Positions 16,231 through 23,984 of a stretch of DNA of 64,000 nt are shown here, one piece after another. A program made the translations under genes and the position numbers. The notes under the pieces are model-generated. The model saw only the letters and a program-made list of their open reading frames with translations. It did no database searches and had not been told where the DNA came from. The DNA comes from JANELJ01 sp024511395 (GTDB taxonomy: Bacteria > Pseudomonadota > Gammaproteobacteria > GRL18). The first letter of the stretch is position 1. Every line of letters begins with the position of its first letter. The DNA lies in the NCBI GenBank assembly GCA_963681975.1, contig OY820613.1, forward strand, positions 3,782,001 to 3,846,000, written 5' to 3'.

Positions 16231-17151
16231 ATGAACGACGATCGATCCAACCCGGCTTCCGCTTTAACTGGCGGAAGCCGGGGGCTGCTAAAACGCATCG
16301 GCCAGGCGCTGGTGGGTGATATAACCGAAAAATCTGAACTGATAGAAATACTGCGTTCGGCCCAGCACCGTGGTGTTATCAGCAGTGAAACACTGTCCAT
16401 GATTGAAGGGGTTATGGAAGTAACGGATATGCAAGTGCGGGAGGTGATGGTACCCCGTTCCCAGATGACCGTTATTGAGCGTAACGCTGATGCCGAAGAG
16501 ATTCTTTCCTGTATTATTGAGTCAGCCCACTCCCGTTTTCCCGTGATTGGTGAAACCCGCGATAATATCGAGGGGATTATCCTGGCCAAGGATATGCTTA
16601 ATTTCTTTGCCAGAGAAGATCATGCGGCACTGGATCTACGCGAATACATGCGCCCTGCAGTTTTTATCCCTGAAAGCAAACGTCTTAATGTTCTGCTGCG
16701 GGATTTTCGTTCCAATCGTAATCACATGGCCGTGGTGGTTGATGAGTACGGCGGTGTCGCCGGACTGGTGACCATTGAAGATGTACTGGAAGAAATTGTC
16801 GGTGAAATTGAAGACGAACACGATATTGAAGAAGACAGTACCATTACTGCTCATGGTAAAGGGGTCTATACTGTACAGGCTTTAACCGAGCTGGATGAAT
16901 TTAACCGCTTTTTTAAATCCTCATTTAAGTCTGATAAATTTGATACTATTGGCGGTATCGTAATGAATGCTTTTGGTTATATGCCTTCCCGCGGTGAAGA
17001 AATTGAAATTGATGATTTCCTGCTTAAGGTGATTCGTGCGGATGACCGGCGTATTCACAGTTTGCGGATCATTCGTAAACAAAAGCAGAATAACAGCCGT
17101 GGACAGAACGCAGATACAGCAAATAGAACCAGTAATAGCCCTGCAGATTAA
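16231..17151 (+). CDS. corC: CorC/YbeX-type CBS-domain protein
   Basis: The 306-residue protein has two CBS domains (about 70-125 and 135-190, starting with REVMVPRSQM and REYMRPAVFIPES) and a C-terminal CorC_HlyC FAD-like domain (about 205-285). It lacks the membrane DUF21 domain of full CorB-type proteins. YbeX/CorC has been linked to magnesium/cobalt efflux and to ribosome and RNA homeostasis next to YbeY. The stop codon directly precedes the lnt start, so the two are co-translated. The ybeY-corC link is broken by the dead DUF3047 gene and the IS nest, so corC-lnt may need its own promoter now. Confidence 0.93.
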   Translation: MNDDRSNPASALTGGSRGLLKRIGQALVGDITEKSELIEILRSAQHRGVISSETLSMIEGVMEVTDMQVREVMVPRSQMTVIERNADAEEILSCIIESAHSRFPVIGETRDNIEGIILAKDMLNFFAREDHAALDLREYMRPAVFIPESKRLNVLLRDFRSNRNHMAVVVDEYGGVAGLVTIEDVLEEIVGEIEDEHDIEEDSTITAHGKGVYTVQALTELDEFNRFFKSSFKSDKFDTIGGIVMNAFGYMPSRGEEIEIDDFLLKVIRADDRRIHSLRIIRKQKQNNSRGQNADTANRTSNSPAD

Positions 17152-18735
17152 ATGGTGGATTCAAAAAAACAGGCGTCTGTTAACAATAATCCCGCCAGTC
17201 TGCTGGAGTATTTACTACCGGGGCTATTAAAAAAAATTAATGGTCCCTGGTCCGGACTATTGTCCTTAATCTGCGGAGCTTTGATACCCTTATCCTTTGC
17301 ACCGTTTAATACCATTCACCCGGTTTTTTCCTATCTGATATTTTTTCCACTGGCGCTGTTTTTATGGGAATTACTCAACACCCAAACAACTCGTCAGGGT
17401 TTTTATAAAGGCTGGTTATTCGGCACTGGACTGTTTGCCGTCGGGGTATCCTGGCTGTATGTGGCCATTCATGATTTCGGCGGCGCACACTGGTCTCTGG
17501 CAGCCTTATTTACCGGTCTTTTTATTGCTTTTCTGGCCCTGTTTTATGCTTTGACTGGCTACTTAATAGTAAAGCTAAAAAATACCCTGCGTATGCCGCA
17601 ACTACTGCTGGTATTGTTTTATATACCGCTGCTCTGGGTTTTTGTGGAGTGGGTTAGAACATGGTTTTTAACGGGATTTCCCTGGCTGTTAAACGGCTAT
17701 CCCATGATACAGACCCCGTTGTCCGGTTATGCTCCGCTTGTCGGTATTTATGGCCTGTCCTTTCTGGTGGTATTTTTATCGGCCCTGCTGCTGGTCCGCA
17801 TTCGTCCCTTAGCCAGTATTATATTAGCTGTTATTATCTTTGCAGACGGAGCATGGCTGGCCACTGTGCAGTGGAGTCATCCTCAGGGACAGCCTTTAAA
17901 GGTTGCCATGGTGCAGGGCAATGTTAATCAGGCGGTTAAATGGAGCCGGGCACAGCTAGAAAAAACCAAAGCACACTATGTTTCACTCAGTAAACCTCTG
18001 TGGACAAAGCACGATATTATTGTCTGGCCGGAAAATACCATTCCCTCTTTTTATCATAATCTGGAGCATGGCTTTTATTCTCGGCTGAGCCAGCAGGCAA
18101 AAAAAACAGACACTGAGCTGGTGGCGGGACTACCCGTTTATAATGCCGAGACTCAGCAGTATTATAATGCGGTTACCAATCTGGGAGGAAAGCAGGGCTT
18201 TTATTATAAAACCCACCTAGTGCCCTTTGGTGAATATGTTCCTCTGGCCAATGTACTGCGTGGACTGATGCACTTTTTTAATATGCCCATGTCCGGTTTC
18301 AGTGTCGGAAGCCAGCAGCCGCAGCCGCTGCTTACTATTAAGGGCTATCCGGTTGTGACGACCATTTGTTATGAAGATGTATTTTCCCCGGCTGTCATTA
18401 AGGATATTCCACAGGCATATTTTATGATTAACTTGTCTAATAACGGCTGGTATGGGGACTCGTTTGCGCCCCCACAGCATCTGGAAATGGCCCGTATGCG
18501 GGCCCTGGAAACCAGCCGTGATCTGATCCGCAGTACCACCAGTGGTATAACGGTACTGGTGGATAACATGGGGCAGGTTAAAGTCAGTGGCCCACAGTTT
18601 AAGGCTTCTGTGGTCAGCGGTGAAATTCAGCCCCGGCAGGGAATAACGCCTTATGTTTACTATGGGAATTCTCCTCTGTATGCTTTATTTATTCTGGCCG
18701 GGTTTTATCTGCTCTGGTTACAAAAGAAAGGGTAA
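17152..18735 (+). CDS. lnt: Apolipoprotein N-acyltransferase
   Basis: The 527-residue inner-membrane protein has an N-terminal bundle of hydrophobic helices (about 30-235) and a periplasmic carbon-nitrogen hydrolase domain (about 248-505) with the triad E294 (WPENT), K353 (YYKTHLVPFGEY) and C406 (TICYEDVF). It transfers a third acyl chain to the N-terminal cysteine of lipoproteins. The start follows the corC stop without a gap. Length and residue spacing are normal. Confidence 0.96.
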   Translation: MVDSKKQASVNNNPASLLEYLLPGLLKKINGPWSGLLSLICGALIPLSFAPFNTIHPVFSYLIFFPLALFLWELLNTQTTRQGFYKGWLFGTGLFAVGVSWLYVAIHDFGGAHWSLAALFTGLFIAFLALFYALTGYLIVKLKNTLRMPQLLLVLFYIPLLWVFVEWVRTWFLTGFPWLLNGYPMIQTPLSGYAPLVGIYGLSFLVVFLSALLLVRIRPLASIILAVIIFADGAWLATVQWSHPQGQPLKVAMVQGNVNQAVKWSRAQLEKTKAHYVSLSKPLWTKHDIIVWPENTIPSFYHNLEHGFYSRLSQQAKKTDTELVAGLPVYNAETQQYYNAVTNLGGKQGFYYKTHLVPFGEYVPLANVLRGLMHFFNMPMSGFSVGSQQPQPLLTIKGYPVVTTICYEDVFSPAVIKDIPQAYFMINLSNNGWYGDSFAPPQHLEMARMRALETSRDLIRSTTSGITVLVDNMGQVKVSGPQFKASVVSGEIQPRQGITPYVYYGNSPLYALFILAGFYLLWLQKKG

Positions 18736-18743
18736 GCGAGGGC

Positions 18744-19340
18744 ATGAGTTATAAATTAATGCATGTTTCTGTCCTGACTTCCCCCTTTGAAAAAGGGGGA
18801 AGTCAGAGTCGAGTAAGACGAGGGTGTTTCTTTTTCAACGCGATTTTGATATTTATACTGTTTTTATCACAATCAGCATCCGCTGAAATTATAAAATCCT
18901 ATACCATTAAGCTGGCACCGGTTTGTCAGAAAAATAATACTCTAACGGTTTTCTCTGCATCGCAACTGCCTTATTTAATTGGTCGGCCACTCAGGCAACT
19001 TGCTTTTTACCACTTTTCAGAACAGTCGGAGGCAATGCAAGCTTCACTGCAGCCTATAGTCTTTCAAATTGATCAGAAAGATAAGCAGGATCGCTTTGTG
19101 CTTCAGCCAGCAGGAGAAAAAAATGCACATCTGTCGGCACAGGATGAACTGGTTATAAGAACTAAAGACCTGGGTGAAAAAATAGCAAATAATATAAAAC
19201 TTCTAAAAGAGTATAAATTAGTAGAACTTAAAGTGTTATCAGGGTCGTTAGATAATCCCGAATTTATTTATATTAATATCACAGGTATGTCTTTAAGGAT
19301 TTTATCATTTTGTTTCAATAGTTTACCCATCAAGATGTAA
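18744..19340 (+). CDS. Secreted hypothetical protein, possibly truncated
   Basis: The frame gives 198 residues, but the first 30 or so encode a perfect 15-bp-arm palindrome and look inserted. A clean signal sequence (ILIFILFLSQSASAEI) begins only at about residue 36. The mature part (KSYTIKLAPVCQKNNTLTVFSASQLPYLIG...) has no family I recognise. IS5 copy 3 begins 10 bp after the stop, and the last residues (RILSFCFNSLPIKM) look unlike the rest, so the ORF is probably the N-terminal remnant of a longer periplasmic protein. It follows lnt by 8 bp. Confidence 0.5.
   Translation: MSYKLMHVSVLTSPFEKGGSQSRVRRGCFFFNAILIFILFLSQSASAEIIKSYTIKLAPVCQKNNTLTVFSASQLPYLIGRPLRQLAFYHFSEQSEAMQASLQPIVFQIDQKDKQDRFVLQPAGEKNAHLSAQDELVIRTKDLGEKIANNIKLLKEYKLVELKVLSGSLDNPEFIYINITGMSLRILSFCFNSLPIKM
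18774..18806. repeat. Perfect 15-bp-arm palindrome inside an ORF start
   Basis: CTGACTTCCCCCTTT (18774-18788) and its complement (18792-18806) are separated by GAA. Palindromes with a CCCCCTTTGAAAAAGGGGG core are common interspersed repeats in several bacterial lineages. Here it lies 30 bp after the ATG of the ORF at 18744 and may have displaced the true start. Confidence 0.8.
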
Positions 19341-19350
19341 CTCCATAATT

Positions 19351-20850
19351 AGTCTGCCCTGAATAAAACATAGTGCATTGATTTATAAAGAAATATTTCT
19401 TGATTATGGGTGTTAAATTTGCAGGTTTTTGGTAAAATAAGCCTTATTACCTTGCAAATTTCCAGACCAGAATGAAGCCAGAGAAACAGCCAAAAATACC
19501 TCAGGAAGACCTGTTCAGGATGCGCCTTGAAAACATGCTGGACATAAACCATGAGTTGATTAAGTTATCAAAACACATAGATTGGGAAAGTCCTGATAAA
19601 GAATGGGGCGCTCTGTTTGTATCCACTAAAGGTGCTCCTGCCATACGCACTCGATTGATTGCAGGATTGCATTACCTGAAACACCTGCATGATTTATCGG
19701 ATGAACAGGTAGTAAAAGGCTGGACAGAAAATCCGTACTGGCAGTATTTCTGTGGTGAAGAATACTTTCAGCATAAAATGCCTATACACCCTACGACCAT
19801 GACCAAATGGCGTAACCGGCCGGGTAAATCAGGCAGTGAAAAATTACTGATTGAAACCATTAAAGCCGGACTAAAGAGTAAAACCATAAAGCCCGGCAGT
19901 TTAAAGAAAGTCACGGTAGATACTACCGTACAGGAAAAGAACATCGCTTTTCCAACCGATTCAAAGCTCCTGAACAAAGCCAGAGAAAACCTGGTTAAAC
20001 TGTCCAAAGAGCACGGTATTAAACTGCGTCAGAACTATAATCGGGTTGGGCCGCAATATGTACTAATGGCCAGTCGTTATGCTCATGCAAAACAGTTTAA
20101 ACGCATGAAGAAAATGAACAATAAACTGAAATCCCGTTTAGGTCGTGTTAAACGGGATATTGAACGACAACTGCCCAACTATTCTGTTGATATTCAGTCT
20201 CTGTTTGAAGTAGCTCTAAAACAGGCTCAGAAACTGATTGAGCAGGAGCAGCACAGTAAAAACAAGCTTTACAGTTTACATGCACCGGAAGTCGAGTGTA
20301 TCAGTAAAGGCAAAGCTCATAAGCCTTATGAATTTGGAGTTAAAACCAGTATCGCGGTAACTAACAAGGAAGGCTTTGTTATTGGTGCTCAAAGTTGTCC
20401 GGGCAATCCTTATGATGGACATACCTTGCTGCCACAACTGGAACAGATAAAACAGTTTACAGCCGTACAACCGGAACACTGCTTTGTTGACCGGGGTTAT
20501 CGTGGACATGAAGTAAAAGACACTAAAGTTTTTATCTCAGGTCAGAAGCGAGGCGTTACCCGAAGTATTAAAAAGGCATTAAAACGGCGCAGTGCGATTG
20601 AGCCTGAAATTGGTCATATGAAAAACGATGGCCGTTTAGACCGCTGCTACCTCAAAGGTGCAGTCGGTGATGCCATTAATGTGGTTATGGTAGCCGCTGG
20701 ACATAACTTAAGAAAGATCCTCAATAAGCTCCGGCTTTTGTGGCTCAAAATTATTTCCGGTTTGATGGGGTCTTTTATCAAACCGGGGCAATCAGCTGCT
20801 TTAAACCTGGCTTGATGTCAGGCTTAAAACGGTATTATTCAGGTTGAACT
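19351..20850 (+). mobile_element. IS5-family element, copy 3
   Basis: A full 1500-bp copy with 4-bp duplication AATT (19347-19350, 20851-20854). It is inserted at the edge of an IS4-family remnant. Confidence 0.95.
19472..20815 (+). CDS. IS5-family transposase, copy 3 (intact)
   Basis: The 447-residue frame is uninterrupted, with D150, D340 and E377 present. Domain description as for copy 1. It carries H337 in place of the usual Q before the CFVDRGYRG motif, and T292. Confidence 0.93.
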   Translation: MKPEKQPKIPQEDLFRMRLENMLDINHELIKLSKHIDWESPDKEWGALFVSTKGAPAIRTRLIAGLHYLKHLHDLSDEQVVKGWTENPYWQYFCGEEYFQHKMPIHPTTMTKWRNRPGKSGSEKLLIETIKAGLKSKTIKPGSLKKVTVDTTVQEKNIAFPTDSKLLNKARENLVKLSKEHGIKLRQNYNRVGPQYVLMASRYAHAKQFKRMKKMNNKLKSRLGRVKRDIERQLPNYSVDIQSLFEVALKQAQKLIEQEQHSKNKLYSLHAPEVECISKGKAHKPYEFGVKTSIAVTNKEGFVIGAQSCPGNPYDGHTLLPQLEQIKQFTAVQPEHCFVDRGYRGHEVKDTKVFISGQKRGVTRSIKKALKRRSAIEPEIGHMKNDGRLDRCYLKGAVGDAINVVMVAAGHNLRKILNKLRLLWLKIISGLMGSFIKPGQSAALNLA

Positions 20851-20984
20851 AATTAGGTTCTACACTGAACTGATAAAGTCCAGTAGGCTTATCTCGTTTA
20901 GGATGAGCTCTGCCAGCCTTTTCTTTCAGGAAAAAATATGTTCTTTCAAGCACATCCGTTAATTGTTTTCGTTTATGGTTAACA

Positions 20985-21032
20985 AGTCCGACCTGAATAA
21001 ATCAATACACTATGATTTGTTCAGGGCGGACT
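20985..21032. repeat. 48-bp miniature derivative of the IS5 element
   Basis: Read on the minus strand, the first 36 nt resemble the left end of the IS5 element (AGTCCG-CCTGAA-AAATCATAG...TTGATTTAT). The last 12 nt are a right end, TCAGGTCGGACT, so the two ends are joined with everything between deleted. The whole forms a long imperfect hairpin. It interrupts the IS4 remnant, possibly between a 3-bp TGT repeat. Confidence 0.7.
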
Positions 21033-21232
21033 ACATATAAATCGTTTCAGAATCGTCGCGATTAAACTGCTCCAAACCAAAGCTTCCATCAATGCGCAAT
21101 TACTGGTTTGGAACCCCTGCAAGTTATTATGAGACTTGCACTCTTTAACTAACAACTCAATCTGCCAACGTAAACGATATAACTGGCTGATTTGTGTCGC
21201 TGAAAACTGTTCTGCATTCAGATTTGTAACTA

Positions 21233-22052
21233 ACCTGAATTCTGGATAAGAACTAAAAAATATTGAACTAAATGCCTGTTTCTCGATCAGATCATTTAAT
21301 GACCAAATCAAATGAATTTGAACAAGGAACAGGCAAGTGACTACTATAGATGAATTGTATTGTAATATCGATGATTTCAACCAGGTCTTTTATCCTGAAT
21401 GGGAAAAAACACTGCTGAAATCCGGTGATAAAAAGAGAAGACGACAAGGTGTAATGAGCCCCGGTGAACTGATGACTATCCTGATTAACTTTCATCAGTC
21501 ACATTACAAAGATTTTAAGAGTTATTATTTATGCCATGTGCATCAACATCTTAGGAAAGAGTTTCCAAATTTATTGAGCTATACCCGTTTCCTGTGAGTG
21601 ATGTCATCGGTACTGGTGCCATTATGCGCTTACTTTACTCATTGCAAAGGAAAGCCCACCGGAATTGCCTTTGTTGATGCGAGCAGCATTAAAGTATGCC
21701 ACAACATTCGCATACCCAGGCATAAAGTCTTTGATGGTGTTGCTCAGCGAGGCAAATCGACCATGGGGGGGTTCTATGGGTTTAAACTTCACCTGATCAT
21801 TAATCATAAAGGTGAAATACTGGGCACTAAATTGACGGCCGGTAATATAGATGACAGAAAACCGGTTCCTGAAATGGCCAAAGACTTATATGGAAAGCTT
21901 TATGGTGACAAAGGCTATGTCTCCAGTCTTTTAAGTGATGAACTGTTTGAACAGGATGTCGAGCTTATTACCAATGTCAGACGAAACATGAAACCACGTG
22001 CCATTGCATTGTGGGATAAGATTATGCTGAAAAAACGTTTTATAATTGAAAC
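21233..22052 (+). mobile_element. IS982-family element, copy B, 3' truncated
   Basis: The left end (ACCTGAATTCTGGATAAGAA) follows TAACTA (21227-21232). The transposase reads from GTG 21337, has TGA at 21595-21597 at the same codon as copy A, and breaks off after FIIET at 22052, where IS4 sequence begins. About 200 bp of the right side, including the terminal repeat, are lost. Confidence 0.9.
21337..22052 (+). pseudogene. IS982-family transposase, copy B, nonsense codon and truncated
   Basis: Identical in layout to copy A without the nested IS5: IDELYCNIDDF to HVHQHLRKEFPNLLSYTRFL, then TGA, then the DDE part starting at MSSVLVPLCAYF. The C-terminal NDQLKNITQIEHSRH region is missing. It serves as the uninterrupted reference for the IS5 target in copy A. 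Confidence 0.9.
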
Positions 22053-22377
22053 AATCTCCACAATCATATCAATTAATTGTCGTTTTGGCAGAGATTTTAC
22101 CAAATCAGACAATGGTTTAGTTCTTTTGCTAACGACTTGCCCATCTTCTCTGGTGGCTCGCTGAACCGCTATCCTGGAAAGTCTCATTGCCCGTAAAATA
22201 TAATACCCTCCATGGTCATCTGTTTCATTAATCAGTTGACCTGAATAGTAGCCACGGTCACCTGATAATAACTGATTTTCCAGTTCATGAATGTCTGGTA
22301 ACTCTGATCGTTCTGAAAAACTATCCGGTGTCAGTGTGCTTTTTTCTATGCCTCCGGTTTTTAACCTGGATGACATA

Positions 22378-22950
22378 GTCAGCCTGCTGTTTTCTTAATG
22401 TGGACACCGTCTCTTTCTGGCAGTGCATCGCATCCAGGGTGACACAACTGTCTTTAACATCAAACAGTTCAAGGCTCTCCTGTACGCTTTTAATTTCATT
22501 CTTTTTACCTGCAGAACGGCTTTGATAAACCACCAGACCACTGTTAACCGCCATTACAGAAAGCAGGTGTAAAGCCGTCATTTTATCCCCGTTATGATGG
22601 CTTCTCCTTAAGGTTTTAGCATCAATAGCCAGATGTTCATGACCTTGTTTTTCCCTTACGCTATTTAGCCAGCTAACAAAACAATTCAACCGGTTATCCG
22701 GCGATAGACTTCCTATAATTCGGGCTATTGTATGACGCCGGGGTATGCCTTGTTCAAATGCACGGTATTTTCTTAACCACTCCAGCTTTGATTCACCAAA
22801 GCGTTGAATGTCTTTCCAGCCTTCTGCTCCACATAAAATAGCCACCAGGGTTAAAAATACTATATCCAGTAATTCGTACCGGATGTTTATATCTGTTCGG
22901 CCGTCTTGTAGTGATTTAAAATGAGGGTCAAAGTTCATCAGAGTCTCCAA
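22378..22950 (-). pseudogene. ISAs1-family transposase, N-terminal half
   Basis: From ATG 22950 (or 22938) the frame reads FDPHFKSLQDGRTDINIRYELLDIVFLTLVAILCGAEGWKDIQRFGESK, which is the ISAs1 N-terminal domain, and continues to the first catalytic Asp (LAIDAKTLR) and ADYVIQVKN. There it runs into IS4 sequence (22376) and stops. The catalytic C-terminal part is missing. A second internal fragment of the same element is at 44335-44640. ISAs1 insertion seems also to have cut the response-regulator gene next to it. Confidence 0.85.
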
Positions 22951-23029
22951 ATGCTTACTTTAAAGATCTGAGCCTCATCTTTCAAATTAGTTCAATTTAA
23001 TTTCTGGTTGTTTTTTGAGCAAAGTATGA

Positions 23030-23282
23030 TCCGGCCCTGCGGGCGGTAAGAATAATCACCGGTACGCTATTGCCTTTTTCCGCCAGTTGGCCAGCACTTC
23101 CAGTCCGGGACGTTCCGGCAGACCCAGATCCAGTACCACCATATCATAGGCTTCCTCATCACCCATAAATTCACCATCAACACCATTATGAGCAAGATCC
23201 ACTGCAAAGCCTTTGTGTATAAATTCAGTTTGCAGGTTTTCGGCCAGTTTTATGTCGTCTTCTACTAATAAAATAAACGCAT
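23030..23282 (-). pseudogene. OmpR/PhoP-type response regulator, decayed receiver domain
   Basis: The minus strand encodes FILLVEDDIKLAENLQTEF, the phosphoacceptor segment MVVLDLGLPERPGLEVLANWR and VPVIILTAR. Two single-base losses break it: one right after the start (ATGCGTTTATTTT lacks a T) and one after NWRKK. The DNA-binding domain is gone, cut off near the ISAs1 remnant. The motif order and LPERPGLEVL match QseB/PhoP-like regulators. Its partner kinase is not in the window. Confidence 0.75.
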
Positions 23283-23286
23283 GGTT

Positions 23287-23643
23287 CTAATCGTCGTCTC
23301 TGTGATGAGGGCCATCATCATCTTCATTATGGTGTAATACCTGGGAAGTCAGTGCGTCCACTTCCAGCTCAAGTTCCATGCCCTGATGATCAATATACTC
23401 AATCTCGTACAGATATTCACTATTATCGGGGTGATCACAGTTTTTAATCAGTTACACTTCCAGCAGGCGGGCAACACCAAGCTCTTGGAGCTGATCCAGA
23501 ATATGTTCCAGTGAGGTGATTTTACCGGCTGTTTTAAGTGCTTTTATTTCATGGGGTGTGTATTCTTCCTCGTTATCATCTGCTGAGACTGAAAGAGTCA
23601 GTAACAGCAAGATCAGAAATAAAATACTTTTAGAATAATTCAT
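23287..23643 (-). pseudogene. PepSY-like periplasmic protein with nonsense codon
   Basis: A signal peptide (MNYSKSILFLILLLLTLSVSA) leads into EEYTPHEIKALKTAGKITSLEHILDQLQELG, then TAA at 23452-23454. The same frame goes on with LIKNCDHPDNSEYLYEIEYIDHQGMELELEVDALTSQVL and an acidic/His tail to TAG at 23287. The complete frame is a typical small PepSY-domain protein, a family often encoded next to two-component regulators. The stop lies 4 bp before the response-regulator start, so both formed an operon before decay. Confidence 0.75.
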
Positions 23644-23984
23644 ATTAAATAAGGGCCTGCTTGTCTCATAGGGTGGCTCGTAGTGTAATTGTTTAACTGA
23701 TTATAGTTGGCCTGAAATGAATTGAAACTGAAAAAACAGGCAATAATTAGCCGCTTAAAATTATTGTAAATCTTTCTCAAATTCCATATACTAGAAAAAT
23801 ATTTGTCAATTTTTTATTTCTCTTTTGTAACCTGTTGAAAAATAAGTTAATAAAAAACGACATGTAAATCCCTGTGGTTTTGCATGGATATTTTTCTGGG
23901 GTTTTAAAGTGTTTCTAAGGTATAGTTAGGCGCTTACAAACGCCAAAAAGAGAATATTCAATAAACATGGCGGGAGATTAAACC
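23644..23984. other. Intergenic region upstream of aceE
   Basis: This AT-rich gap of about 340 bp should hold the promoter of the pyruvate dehydrogenase operon. I see a possible -10 box TATAGT at 23921-23926 without a convincing -35, and a strong ribosome-binding site (GGCGGGAG) before aceE. I see no coding sequence, repeat or clear PdhR-like operator. Confidence 0.5.

Larger units (their letters stand above)
20855..22376 (-). pseudogene. IS4-family transposase remnant in three pieces
   Basis: On the minus strand, 22376-22053 encodes the middle of an IS4 transposase (STLTPDSFSER, GDRGYYSGQLINE, RATREDGQVV, LPKRQLIDM). After a truncated IS982 copy, 21232-21033 encodes TNLNAEQFSATQISQLYRLRWQIELLVKECKS, which carries the catalytic glutamate (YREK-like) region. 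After a 48-bp miniature element, 20984-20855 encodes the tail (LERTYFFLKEKAGRAHPKRDKPTG). About 40 residues are missing at the IS982 junction and the N-terminus is replaced by an ISAs1 fragment. It is non-functional. Confidence 0.75.
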
